A DNA stretch of 35,704 nucleotides from an uncultured Bacteroidales bacterium. Its GTDB lineage: Bacteria; Bacteroidota; Bacteroidia; Bacteroidales; UBA932. This document shows, piece after piece, positions 15,513 to 24,419 of the stretch. Each line of letters begins with the position of its first letter. The first letter of the stretch is position 1. The stretch lies in contig ONWU01000034.1 in assembly GCA_900321655.1 (NCBI GenBank), positions 1 to 35,704 on the forward strand. Direction: 5' to 3'. The position numbers and the translations under genes were made by a program. The notes under the pieces were generated by a model, which worked only from the letters and a program-made list of their open reading frames with translations, did not search any database and was not told where the DNA came from.

Positions 15513-15921
15513 GATAGGATGCATTCTTATCTGTGCGTTGTCTATAATTTGTTGCTCATCTTCATCAATTTCCGAGTATGGAAAAGTACTTTCTGATAAA
15601 GTAATCTCTGTTTTGAGTAAAGATTTGGAGTCTTATGATAGCATTATCATAATTCCGGGAACAGGATGTACGGGTTGCATCGGGAATGCAGAAAGATTTT
15701 TTGTTCAACATGTGGGAGACAGCAGAATGTTGTTTATCCTGACAGGAATAGTATCAAGAAAGAATTTGGAGATCAAGTATAGGCGGAGTGGATTCCTTGA
15801 GCGTGACAATGTAATGGTAGATGAGAAGAACATTTTTTATTTTCCTGAGTTTCACGACTCGATATATCCATATCGTCTTATGCTGAAGAACGGAGTAATC
15901 CAAAAAGTAAAGATATTATGA
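15490..15921 (+). CDS. Small lipoprotein with exported CxxC motif
   Basis: The 143-residue product starts at the ATG at 15490, giving MNTRLIYRIGCILICALSII then CCSSSS, a lipoprotein signal (Cys21/22). A longer frame from 15457 lacks a sensible signal and is rejected. The key feature is IIIIPGTGCTGCIGNAERFF, with Cys60 and Cys63 after a beta strand and before a helix, as in thioredoxin-fold proteins, though the protein is short. A role in redox handling or metal binding outside the inner membrane is an inference; it might act on the disulfides of the neighbouring Cys-rich peptide. It overlaps the genes on both sides (23 and 4 bases). Confidence 0.7.
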   Translation: MNTRLIYRIGCILICALSIICCSSSSISEYGKVLSDKVISVLSKDLESYDSIIIIPGTGCTGCIGNAERFFVQHVGDSRMLFILTGIVSRKNLEIKYRRSGFLERDNVMVDEKNIFYFPEFHDSIYPYRLMLKNGVIQKVKIL

Positions 15922-16985
15922 CCTCTCACTCCATTTCATTCGTGAGTATTCTGGCAGGACTCCTTGTATTTTGTGGATGCGTAAAATCCTCATCAGCCAT
16001 TCCCGTACTGGACATTGAAGGGCATCTGAATATACGCGCTTCTTCACCGAAGGAAGATATTCTGCAAGTTGAGAGTCCGATTCATATCTCACTCCCGGAT
16101 TCCCTATTGCTTAGATTTCCTGCTATAGCGGGTGCGGATAACAAACTTATGGCCTTATTTGATGACAGTAAGATTGTGCTGGTCGATTTGTCCGAGGGAC
16201 GTGCTGTTCAGGCTGTTTCCAGAAAGGGGAATGGCCCGGAAGAGTACCTTGACATAGGAGGCGTGTCGGTAGCGTGGGAAGACCGCGAACTACTTGTCTT
16301 TGATATCCAGAAACTTCGCACTCAGGTTTATTCCTTTGAAGGAGAATATAAAAGAACGATTCCTTCTCCCAGCAAGGCGTGTTCCGGAGTAAGCAGAGTT
16401 GGAAGCCGTCTTTTCTGGACTGTCGCTTCGCGGGGGAAACCTTTGCCTGCTTATTATGTGACAGATTTGGATGGAGTGCTCACAGATTCTTCCAGGACCC
16501 ATTTTCCCAGATTCCGTTCGTCATTCATGTCCTTGTCCAGTACACTTCTTTCCGGAAAAACTGAATACGACTCTTTGTTGTTGCAGGTATGGAGCGATAC
16601 GGTATATCGCGTTACTCCCAAGGAACCGGACTCCCCCTTGTTGGTTATATCCCTGGGGGAGAAAGGCATGCCCTTAAAGTATTTGGAGCAATACGAAATG
16701 TACAGGAAAAATATTGATGGCTCAATTATCCCGGGAGGCTGGAGTTTTGTCAATCCTTATCTGTTCCTCGGTTATTACTATGGACAGAAGGCTTACAGGG
16801 ATATTTGGGATATACGGAATCAGACGTTAGTGGGGCGCAACATTCTGAGTGAACAGAACTATGCATCAGACACGTCTTTCTGGCCATCTTTCTGTTCTTC
16901 TGACGGAATTTTATATAGTGTTTCAGATAAAACTTCTGGACTGGCAATCATAAGTGCGCGAATAGCAGAATCAATAGTTCGTTAA
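15918..16985 (+). CDS. 6-bladed beta-propeller lipoprotein (DUF4934-like)
   Basis: This 355-residue protein has a lipobox VFCGC (Cys21) and a repetitive all-beta body. The propeller signature is SRKGNGPEEYLDIGG near residue 105, a motif shared by Bacteroidales 6-bladed beta-propeller lipoproteins of the BF3164/DUF4934 kind. Other blade-like stretches are LLVFDIQKLRTQVYSFEGEY, GSRLFWTVASRGK and QVWSDTVYRVTP. It probably sits on the outside of a membrane and binds a ligand, peptide or glycan; the ligand is unknown. It overlaps the CxxC gene by ATGA and closes the operon; a decayed transposase follows on the other strand. Confidence 0.8.
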   Translation: MTSHSISFVSILAGLLVFCGCVKSSSAIPVLDIEGHLNIRASSPKEDILQVESPIHISLPDSLLLRFPAIAGADNKLMALFDDSKIVLVDLSEGRAVQAVSRKGNGPEEYLDIGGVSVAWEDRELLVFDIQKLRTQVYSFEGEYKRTIPSPSKACSGVSRVGSRLFWTVASRGKPLPAYYVTDLDGVLTDSSRTHFPRFRSSFMSLSSTLLSGKTEYDSLLLQVWSDTVYRVTPKEPDSPLLVISLGEKGMPLKYLEQYEMYRKNIDGSIIPGGWSFVNPYLFLGYYYGQKAYRDIWDIRNQTLVGRNILSEQNYASDTSFWPSFCSSDGILYSVSDKTSGLAIISARIAESIVR

Positions 16986-16998
16986 TTTGTTCCCAGGC

Positions 16999-17517
16999 CT
17001 AAGCGGCTCTGGATGTAAATAAAACCAGTTCTTTGAAAAGTTTGTCAATAACTTGTGGGTTCGGTCGCAGACCGGACACGCAAATAAATCGCTCACAGGA
17101 AGATACAGAAAACGGAACTCCAAGGTCCTTACAGGCGGCCTTAGCCAGGTTGATACTGGCGAAGGAAGCGTTGAAGTGGAACTTCAGCTGAAAGCGTGTT
17201 CTGTAGCAGTCGATTACATCACGGGTTATCATAGACTCGTCCGTACTGAAGTAGATCTGCCACTTTTCTATCGAGTTCTCATCCGGATACCAGATGGCAA
17301 CCTTGATGAAGCGTTTGAGGGACTTCGAGTAGGCCTTGAGGCCAAACAGACGCCCCTTGTTCACGTGGAGTTCAACGCAGCGGGTAGGGTCAAGGTTGGC
17401 AAAGTCAATCTTGCCGTCGTACCATCTGAGATGGCCCCGCTTGACCGAAGTATTGTAAGGATAATAAGCCGTTGATAATTGGCGATCCGGTGAATTATCC
17501 CTCTGTTTTAAGATTAA
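16999..17517 (-). pseudogene. Decayed IS4-like DDE transposase remnant
   Basis: An open frame on the minus strand runs from a stop at 17520-17518 to TAG at 16999, with no ATG; the first usable codon is a GTG at 17364. Transposase-like sequence begins before that GTG (YPYNTSVKRGHLRWYDGKID, then FANLDPTRC) and continues with VAIWYPDENSIEKWQIYFSTDE, then DVIDCYRTRFQLKFHFNASF, ASINLAKAACKDLG, and GLRPNPQVIDKLFKELV. In relatives the RFQxEF helix is followed by about 30 residues that carry catalytic sequence before FNAS; here RFQLKF joins FNAS directly. So the N-terminus is lost and the core has an in-frame deletion: it is dead. It lies between two propeller genes in the AT-rich island. No terminal repeats were recognised. 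Confidence 0.75.
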
Positions 17518-17535
17518 TTAGAAAAACGATATACA

Positions 17536-18621
17536 ATGAAACTAACTAAAGAATTGTTGTTGCTAGTAATAGTGCTCTCCATTTTGTCTATCTTGTGGTC
17601 TTGCACAGGAAAGGACGTTTATCAAGCGCCCAAGTTTCCCAAGACGGAGTCTCGCAGTTTTGAGTTGCTGTCGGGAGACCTGATACTGGGTATCACTAAA
17701 TCAATGCAGGTATATAATGGAGAAATAATTGTTTGTTCAACGGCACCAGATGGTAATTGGCTCCATATATATGACCGAACGAACGGAGAGATGAAAGCTT
17801 CTGCCATCCCGCAGGGGAGAGGTCCGGGAGAAGGGCTTAATCTCCACTCCTCGTATTTGGATATGAGCACGGAAACGCTATGCTATTATGATTTCAATAT
17901 GCATAAGCTTTTATCAATAGATTTGAAGCAGACTGAATCGGGAGGCGCTTATGTGACCAGTGAGCTTGACCCCTGTCTTCCAATGAATCGGGCGAATGCT
18001 TTAATACCTGTCCCCCAAGGCGGTTTTTTGCTATGCAATTATTTTATATCGTTTGAAAAGCAGAATAAAGAAGGGCTCAACCGGTATATGTACTTTGACG
18101 CCGCAAGGTCCTTGAAGGCAGAGTATGTCGAATGGCCTGAGTTAGAAGAAAATGCTCTGTTAAGTTTGTATGCTTATCCTGAAACGGCGTTTGATTCGGA
18201 CGGGATGCACTGGGTCGTAGGGACACAATATGGGGCTATATTAGAATCTTTTTCTTTGAAGAATGGAGAAATCATCAGGGAATGGATTCGATACTTCTAC
18301 CCTACGGATATGGGCGCGCATATGAATGATGCGGGCAACAGCGAAAGCGTATTGGGCTTTTCTAAGATTTGTGTGAAAGAGGGAATCATTTATTCCGTCG
18401 TGGATTTTGACCATTCACTCAAGCAGATTATAAGTAAAGAATTTAAACAGAATCCCGAGACGCTGAATTCGAAGATTGCTGTTTTTAGTCGGGAGGGTAA
18501 ACCAATACGACTGATTGAAACCGGAGTACGGGTTAACGAAATTGCCGTTGATGATGGATGCTTGTTTGCAGTGATTGAGACATCTGATGGAAAAGAATGT
18601 CTTGCCAAAATGCAGTTGTAA
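17536..18621 (+). CDS. Second 6-bladed beta-propeller lipoprotein (BF3164-like)
   Basis: The 361-residue product has a long lipoprotein signal (LLLLVIVLSILSILWSC, Cys23) and a beta-propeller body. The family motif QGRGPGEGLNLHSS lies near residue 95, then LCYYDFNMHKLLSIDL, a blade ALIPVPQGGFLLCNYF, and near the end KIAVFSREGKPIRLIE...NEIAVDDGCLFAVIE. It matches the TolB-like 6-blade propeller proteins typified by BF3164. Function and ligand are unknown. The gene starts only 18 bases after the edge of the transposase remnant, so its original upstream region may have been replaced; no good -7 element was found there. Confidence 0.75.
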   Translation: MKLTKELLLLVIVLSILSILWSCTGKDVYQAPKFPKTESRSFELLSGDLILGITKSMQVYNGEIIVCSTAPDGNWLHIYDRTNGEMKASAIPQGRGPGEGLNLHSSYLDMSTETLCYYDFNMHKLLSIDLKQTESGGAYVTSELDPCLPMNRANALIPVPQGGFLLCNYFISFEKQNKEGLNRYMYFDAARSLKAEYVEWPELEENALLSLYAYPETAFDSDGMHWVVGTQYGAILESFSLKNGEIIREWIRYFYPTDMGAHMNDAGNSESVLGFSKICVKEGIIYSVVDFDHSLKQIISKEFKQNPETLNSKIAVFSREGKPIRLIETGVRVNEIAVDDGCLFAVIETSDGKECLAKMQL

Positions 18622-18669
18622 TAAAAAGCATAGTGTTATCCAAATAATTGAAACCTCTTTGTTAGTGTC

Positions 18670-18861
18670 TTGGGAAAAGACCCTTTTGCCGGCACGCTAA
18701 AGTGTGTTAAGGATAATGATGTTTATTTTCTTTTAGACGCGGCCCTTATGCCCCAAATCTCCCCAGAGATTCTTCCCCTTTTAAAGAACCCGGAAGTTTT
18801 GAATGGGATTAAGCCCATGGACAATTATATAATCGCCGTTTTTCATGTGAAAGTTGACTAA
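18670..18861 (+). pseudogene. Fragment resembling the C-terminus of a propeller lipoprotein
   Basis: A 63-codon frame with no ATG (only a TTG at 18670; in-frame stop a few codons earlier) ends in NYIIAVFHVKVD. A final strand of the kind DN(P/Y)II.VFH.K is typical of the last blade of Bacteroidales 6-bladed propeller proteins, so I read this as the left-over 3' end of a deleted copy. It has no signal peptide and probably makes no product. It ends 14 bases before the TolC-like gene and marks the right edge of the AT-rich island. Confidence 0.4.
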
Positions 18862-18875
18862 TAATTTTTGCCAGT

Positions 18876-20357
18876 TTGAGAAAGATCATAAGTGTATTAA
18901 TTGTCTCGCTTGTTGTGCAGGCAGGCGCCTGGTCACAGAATATGACCCTTCAGCAGGCCATTTCTGTAGCCAGGGCTAATTCCGTGCAGGCTCTGGAGGC
19001 CCGTCAGGAGTTTATCTCCGTATACTGGGCCTGGAGGGCCTACCAGGCCAGTCGTCTTCCCTCACTGCACCTGTACGGCAACCTGGGAAACTTCAACCGC
19101 TCCCTTACTTTGTTGCAGAGTCCGGATGATGGCTCCATGCGCTATGTCGGTTCATTCAACATGCAGAACGGGATGGGCTTGCAGGCCCGCCAGAACATCC
19201 CGTTCACGGGAGGTACCCTCACCGTGTATACAGACCTGAATCGGATAGACCAGTTTGGAACGGACGCCCGTGTCACCTGGTACAGCCAGCCCGTGACCAT
19301 CTCCTACCAGCAGCCCCTGTTCGCCTATAACCAGTTCAAATGGGACAAACTCATCGAGCCCAAAGCCTACGAAACCGGCCGGAAGAAGTATGTGGAAGCC
19401 ATGGAGCGGATTTCCTTGCAGGCAGTTACGGCCTGGTTCAAACTCCTGAAGGCCCGGCAGACACAGTCTACGGCGAGAACCAACTACGACTATACCGTGA
19501 AAATGCGGGATGTGGCGGCCGAAAGACTGCGCCTGGGGACGGTGAACCGGGACGAGTACCTGCAGCTGGACCTGCGGGTCCTCAATGACAGCATCGCGCT
19601 GAATGAAAGTTCCATCCGTGTACGGGAAGCCCGGATGGAGCTGAATTCCCTGCTGGGCTTCGACGAGCTGGCCGAGATAGAGCCCGTGGTGGACGAAGCG
19701 CTTCCCTCCATCGTCCTGGACTACGAGACGGTCCTGGAGAAGTGCCTGGCCAATTCCTCCTTCTCCCTGAATAACGAGATCAGCCTTCTGGAAGCCCGGT
19801 CGGCCGTTGAAAAAGCCAAGGCCCAGAGAGGCGTTACCATGAACCTGAACGCCCGTTTCGGCCTGTCCAAATCCGGAGTAGCCTTGCCGGAAGCCTATCG
19901 GAATCCGCTGGACCAGGAAGTGTTCGGGCTCAGTTTCTCTATCCCTGTTTTTGACTGGGGACAGGGAAAGGGCCGGGTTGAAAAGGCCAAGGCGGCCCAG
20001 CAGGTGGTGGTGGCCAAGGTGCAGCAGGACGAGAACGACTACCGGAGAAAGATATTCACCGCCGTGGCCCAGTTCAACCACCAGCGGGGCCAGTGCGAAG
20101 TGTCACGCCGCGCCGCCGTCGTATCGGCTGAACGGTATACCCTGGTGATGGACCGCTTCCGGAGGGGCAGTGCCACCGTGCTGGAATTGAATACGGCCCG
20201 GAACGAAAGCGATGCGGCCCTGAACCAGCATCTGACGGATCTGGGCAATTTCTGGATTTACTATTATACTTTGCGGCAATATGCCCTCTTCGATTTTATC
20301 GCGGGGGAGGACATTGCCTTGGACGAAAACGAACTCAGTTCCTATGAAAACAAGTAG
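18876..20357 (+). CDS. TolC-family outer-membrane efflux protein
   Basis: This 493-residue protein has a signal peptide (KIISVLIVSLVVQAGAWS, cut before QN) and two outer-membrane efflux repeats: helical stretches around MTLQQAISVARANSVQALEA and, in the second half, SLLEARSAVEKAKAQRGVTM and VLELNTARNESDAALNQ. It would form the trimeric exit duct of the RND pump encoded just downstream. No ATG precedes the signal peptide: the frame opens at a TTG (18876) 20 bases after an in-frame stop, so a TTG start is needed, unusual for Bacteroidota. It overlaps the membrane-fusion gene by 14 bases. Confidence 0.9.
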   Translation: MRKIISVLIVSLVVQAGAWSQNMTLQQAISVARANSVQALEARQEFISVYWAWRAYQASRLPSLHLYGNLGNFNRSLTLLQSPDDGSMRYVGSFNMQNGMGLQARQNIPFTGGTLTVYTDLNRIDQFGTDARVTWYSQPVTISYQQPLFAYNQFKWDKLIEPKAYETGRKKYVEAMERISLQAVTAWFKLLKARQTQSTARTNYDYTVKMRDVAAERLRLGTVNRDEYLQLDLRVLNDSIALNESSIRVREARMELNSLLGFDELAEIEPVVDEALPSIVLDYETVLEKCLANSSFSLNNEISLLEARSAVEKAKAQRGVTMNLNARFGLSKSGVALPEAYRNPLDQEVFGLSFSIPVFDWGQGKGRVEKAKAAQQVVVAKVQQDENDYRRKIFTAVAQFNHQRGQCEVSRRAAVVSAERYTLVMDRFRRGSATVLELNTARNESDAALNQHLTDLGNFWIYYYTLRQYALFDFIAGEDIALDENELSSYENK

Positions 20358-21417
20358 TATCTTTCCGCTGGGTATCCTCCTGCTCCTGACCGGCTGCTTC
20401 TCTTCCGGAAACAAGACGGAAAAAGAAGGCAGGCTCACCCCCACGGAAGCCTATAACGAAGTGGAAGTGATCACCCTTGCCCGCACAGACTTCCACCGCC
20501 AGCTGCTCTCCAACGGAAAACTGGTGGCGGCTTCCCGCGCCAGCCTCGCTTTCTCCAGCGCCGGTCCCATTGCGGGCATCTGCGTAAAAAACGGCCAGTG
20601 GGTGAGTAAGGGAACGCTTCTTGCCACCGTGTCCCGTCCAGACTTGGAACTGGAAGTGAAAGAGGCGGAAGGCGCTTTGGAAAAGGCCCGGATGGAAATG
20701 TATGACTACCTGGTAGGGCAGGGGTATCCGGCAAGGGATACGCTTTCGCCGCCGGAGGACATCCTTTCCGCCGCCCGGATGCGGTCCGGCTACACATCGG
20801 CCCTCAATGCGTTGGCAAGGGCCCGGATGAACCTGAAAGGGACGGTGCTCAAGGCTCCGTTCGGCGGCCGGGTTGCCGATATCCGACTGCATTCTCACGA
20901 CCTTTCCGGTTCGGAACCTTTTTGCACCCTGGTGGACGACAGTTCTTTCGACGTGGATTTTACGGTGCTGGAATCGGAATACGCTTTCCTCTCCAAGGGC
21001 CTCCCGGTAGTGGTTACGCCCTTTGCAGACGCTTCGCTCTCTTGCAAGGGCACGGTGACAGACATCAACCCCCTGGTGGATAAGAACGGACAGGTGCTGG
21101 TCCGCGCCAGTGTAAAGGGGGTGAAGGGGCTCCTGGACGGTATGAATGTGAAAGTGACGGTGGAGCGCCTCATTCCCGGCCAGCTGGTGGTTCCCCGCAG
21201 CGCCGTGGTCATCCGCGACAACCGGGATGTCCTTTTTACCTACACGGATGACGGCAAGGCCCACTGGACCTACGTGAACATCCTTTATTCCAATGGAGAC
21301 AGCCACGTGATCGCGCCCAACCGGGACCGGGGAGCGCAGCTCTCCGAGGGAGACCGTGTCATCATCAGCGGAAATCTCAATCTGGCCGACGGCTCTTCGG
21401 TTACCCTTAAGAAATGA
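20344..21417 (+). CDS. RND efflux membrane fusion (periplasmic adaptor) lipoprotein
   Basis: This 357-residue HlyD/AcrA-like adaptor joins the inner-membrane RND pump to the TolC-like duct. The signal peptide ends in a lipobox LLTGC (Cys18). The barrel-sandwich hybrid halves are visible as AGPIAGICVKNGQWVSKGTL (about 75-94) and LKGTVLKAPFGGRVADI (about 163-179), joined by a short helical hairpin. The beta-barrel and membrane-proximal domain follow (VVPRSAVVIRDN, EGDRVIISGNLNLADGS). I use the ATG at 20344; longer in-frame starts lie inside the TolC-like gene and lack a signal. ATGA overlap with the next gene shows coupled translation. Confidence 0.92.
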   Translation: MKTSSIFPLGILLLLTGCFSSGNKTEKEGRLTPTEAYNEVEVITLARTDFHRQLLSNGKLVAASRASLAFSSAGPIAGICVKNGQWVSKGTLLATVSRPDLELEVKEAEGALEKARMEMYDYLVGQGYPARDTLSPPEDILSAARMRSGYTSALNALARARMNLKGTVLKAPFGGRVADIRLHSHDLSGSEPFCTLVDDSSFDVDFTVLESEYAFLSKGLPVVVTPFADASLSCKGTVTDINPLVDKNGQVLVRASVKGVKGLLDGMNVKVTVERLIPGQLVVPRSAVVIRDNRDVLFTYTDDGKAHWTYVNILYSNGDSHVIAPNRDRGAQLSEGDRVIISGNLNLADGSSVTLKK

Positions 21418-24400
21418 TGCTGGAGCGTCTCATACACAGGCCGATAGCCATTACCATGGTGCTTCTGTCCCTGGTTGTGCTGGGGCTGGTATCCCTTCGC
21501 CTGCTGCCGGTTTCGCTCATCCCCGATACGGACATCCCTTACATCACGGTTCAGGCGGCGGATGCTTCCCTGTCGGCCCGCGAAATGGATGAGAGCGTGG
21601 TGAAACCGCTGCGGGAGCAGCTCATGCAGGTGGGAGGGCTGCAGGACATTACCTGCGAGTCGCGTGACGGCTCCGGCACCCTCCGCCTTACTTTCAACCA
21701 CGGGGCCAATATGGATTACCTCTTCATAGAGGTGAATGAGAAAATAGATCGCAGCATGGCGTCGCTTCCCAGGATGGACCGCCCCAAGGTGCTCAAGGCC
21801 GATGCCAGTGACCTGCCCGCCTTCTTCCTGAATGTGACCCTGCCCGGCGGCGGCAGTTTCACCCAGCTGAGCCAGTTCTGCGAAGATGTGCTTTCCAAAC
21901 GTCTGGAACAGCTGGAGCAGGTGGCCATGGTGGATGTGAGCGGGACGCTGGGAGAGGAAATACTGATTATTCCCGATGAAAAGGCGCTCTCCCAGGCAGG
22001 CCTGAGCGGAGAAGCTTTTGAGGCGGCCATCTCCAGGACCAACATCCGTCTGGGCTCCCTGTCCATCCGGGACGGGGCCTACCGGTACAATGTAAAATTC
22101 GATTCCCATTCCTCCACGGTGGAAGACATCGCTTCCATCTGGCTGGATGTCAAAGGGAGGCTTTTCCAGGTGAAAGATCTGGCACAGGTGTCCAAAGTTC
22201 CCTCCGGCCGGACGGGGCTGGTCCGCTCCGACGGGGAGCAGGCCGTGAGCCTGGCCGTCATCAAACAGCGGGAAGCCCGGATGAGCGAGCTGAAAGATGC
22301 CGTGGATACCCTTTTAAGCAGTTTCCGGGAAGATTATCCGGCCCTTCGTTTCACCCTTACCCGGGATCAGACGCAGCTGCTGGAGTACTCCATCCACAGC
22401 CTGCTGTGGAATATCCTCCTGGGCGTACTGTTGGCCTGCGTAGTGGTTTTCCTGTTTATGAAGGATTTCCGGAGCCCGGCCCTGGTGTCCCTCACCATGC
22501 CCTCCGCACTGGTTATCTCCATGCTGGTTTTCTACCTCGCCGGCATGTCCCTGAATATTATCTCCCTCTCCGGTCTGCTCCTGGGGGTGGGTATGATGGT
22601 GGACAATACCATCATCCTTATAGATAACATCACTTCCCGCTGGCAGCGGGGCAATTCGTTGCAGGAGGCGGTCCTCTCCGGAACCCGGGAGGTAGCGGGC
22701 CCCATGCTCAGTTCCGTTCTCACCACCTGCGCCGTCTTCATTCCGCTGGTCTTTGTCAGCGGCCTCTCCGGGGCCCTGTTCCGTGATGAAGCCCTGGCCG
22801 TGACGGTGGTGCTGCTCTCGTCCTATCTGGTTACCATTTTTGTGATTCCGGTCTATTACTGGTGGTGGTACAAAGGCCAGCCGGCTTTCCGGGCCCATTC
22901 CTTCCTGTCCCGGCTTTCTTTTGAAGATACGCTAAATCGCTGGGATCACCGGCGTATGGAATGGTGGATTGGGCACCATCGGCTTTGCTGGGGGGTGCTG
23001 GCCTTCTCGGCGCTGGGCCTTATCCTGTGCCTGGCGCTTATGCCCAGGGAGCGTCTGCCCCGTCTGACCAGGACGGAGGCCATCCTGCACCTGGACTGGA
23101 ACCGGAGGCTCTCCATCGAGGAAAATGAACGCCGCTGCGCGCAGCTGGAAGCGGTGCTGGGCCCTTTTGCCGAGCAGACGACCGCCCTAGTGGGCTCCCA
23201 GCAGTTTGTCCTGGAGCACAGCGGCCAGCAGGGAATCCAGGAGATACAGCTGTATTTCCGCTGCCCGGATATGCCCACCCTGGAAAAGGCGCAGACGGCC
23301 CTGGAGCGGCATCTTGCCGCGGAAGCCGCCGAGTCGGCCTGGCATTTCTCCGAGGCCGGAAACCTGTTCGACCAGGTTTTCTCCTCTCAGGAGGCCCCGC
23401 TGGTAGCCCGCCTTCGTCCCTTGAAGACACAGGAATTGGAAGTGAGGGATTTGGAGGAGATGCTCTTTGCCCTTTCGGCGGCCCCTCCGGTCACGGAAAC
23501 CAATGTCCTGTTTGTGGCCGATGCCCAGAAGATGGCCCTTTACGGCATCTCCTATGCCACCCTTTCGGGCGTTCTGAAAAGCGCCTTGAATGAAAACCAC
23601 CTGTTCTCCATTGTGCAGGGAAGCCATACCCTGCCCGTGATTACCGGCCGGAACCGGGATAACCTTCAGGTGCTGTTGTCGGAAACGATGATAGAGCAGG
23701 ACGGACGCAGCATCCCCGTTGCCGCCATTATGAACCAGGGCTATTCCCGGGACCTTAAGTCGCTCCTTTCCGGCCCCGAAGGAACCTTCTATCCCGTGGA
23801 ACTGGAGGTGGAAGACCGGGATGTCCCCCGGGTTATGCAGCAGGTGAGGCAGACGGTGCGGGACAACGGCCGGTTTGAAGTGTCCTTTTCCGGGGCCTGG
23901 TTTTCCAACCGGAAAATGATGCAGGAGATGCTCTGGACCCTTCTGGTGGCCCTCGTCCTTCTGTATCTTATTCTGGCGGCGCAGTTTGAATCGCTGCTGC
24001 AGCCTTTTATTATCCTGCTGGAGATTGTGGTGGATCTGTTCGGAGCGCTTGCGGTGCTGTGGGTTCTGGGAGAGAGCATTAATCTGATGTCCCTCACAGG
24101 CCTGGTGGTGGTGGCGGGTATTGTCATCAATGACTCCATCCTCAAGATAGACACCATCAACAAGCTGCGGAGAGCGGGGATGAACCTTCGGGAAGCAGTT
24201 GTAACGGCGTCTTCCCGCCGGATGAAAGCCATTCTGATGACGTCCCTCACTACCGTGGTGGCCGTCCTGCCTTTCCTCTCAAGAGGCAGTATGGGGGCAG
24301 ATCTGCAGTATCCGATGTCTCTGGTGATTATTGTCGGGATGGTGCTGGGCACCCTTGTGAGCCTGTTCCTGGTTCCGGCTATGTATTATGGGGTGTATGC

Positions 24401-24419
24401 CGGAAGAGAAAAGGCATAA
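21414..24419 (+). CDS. RND efflux permease, first subunit (AcrB/HAE1 type)
   Basis: The 1001-residue proton-driven inner-membrane pump has the RND plan: TM1 (AITMVLLSLVVLGLVSLRLL), a large periplasmic loop, TM2-6 with LSGLLLGVGMMVDNTIIL, TM7, a second loop, and TM8-12 with LTGLVVVAGIVINDSI. Relay positions: TM4 has Asp397 followed by Asn398 (AcrB has Asp-Asp) and TM10 has Asn906 where AcrB has Lys, a pattern seen in other RND branches. Substrate cannot be told. The next gene is a second, clearly different RND permease, so the pump may be a heterotrimer as in MdtBC. It overlaps the adaptor gene by 4 bases and the second permease by 32. Confidence 0.93.
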   Translation: MMLERLIHRPIAITMVLLSLVVLGLVSLRLLPVSLIPDTDIPYITVQAADASLSAREMDESVVKPLREQLMQVGGLQDITCESRDGSGTLRLTFNHGANMDYLFIEVNEKIDRSMASLPRMDRPKVLKADASDLPAFFLNVTLPGGGSFTQLSQFCEDVLSKRLEQLEQVAMVDVSGTLGEEILIIPDEKALSQAGLSGEAFEAAISRTNIRLGSLSIRDGAYRYNVKFDSHSSTVEDIASIWLDVKGRLFQVKDLAQVSKVPSGRTGLVRSDGEQAVSLAVIKQREARMSELKDAVDTLLSSFREDYPALRFTLTRDQTQLLEYSIHSLLWNILLGVLLACVVVFLFMKDFRSPALVSLTMPSALVISMLVFYLAGMSLNIISLSGLLLGVGMMVDNTIILIDNITSRWQRGNSLQEAVLSGTREVAGPMLSSVLTTCAVFIPLVFVSGLSGALFRDEALAVTVVLLSSYLVTIFVIPVYYWWWYKGQPAFRAHSFLSRLSFEDTLNRWDHRRMEWWIGHHRLCWGVLAFSALGLILCLALMPRERLPRLTRTEAILHLDWNRRLSIEENERRCAQLEAVLGPFAEQTTALVGSQQFVLEHSGQQGIQEIQLYFRCPDMPTLEKAQTALERHLAAEAAESAWHFSEAGNLFDQVFSSQEAPLVARLRPLKTQELEVRDLEEMLFALSAAPPVTETNVLFVADAQKMALYGISYATLSGVLKSALNENHLFSIVQGSHTLPVITGRNRDNLQVLLSETMIEQDGRSIPVAAIMNQGYSRDLKSLLSGPEGTFYPVELEVEDRDVPRVMQQVRQTVRDNGRFEVSFSGAWFSNRKMMQEMLWTLLVALVLLYLILAAQFESLLQPFIILLEIVVDLFGALAVLWVLGESINLMSLTGLVVVAGIVINDSILKIDTINKLRRAGMNLREAVVTASSRRMKAILMTSLTTVVAVLPFLSRGSMGADLQYPMSLVIIVGMVLGTLVSLFLVPAMYYGVYAGREKA

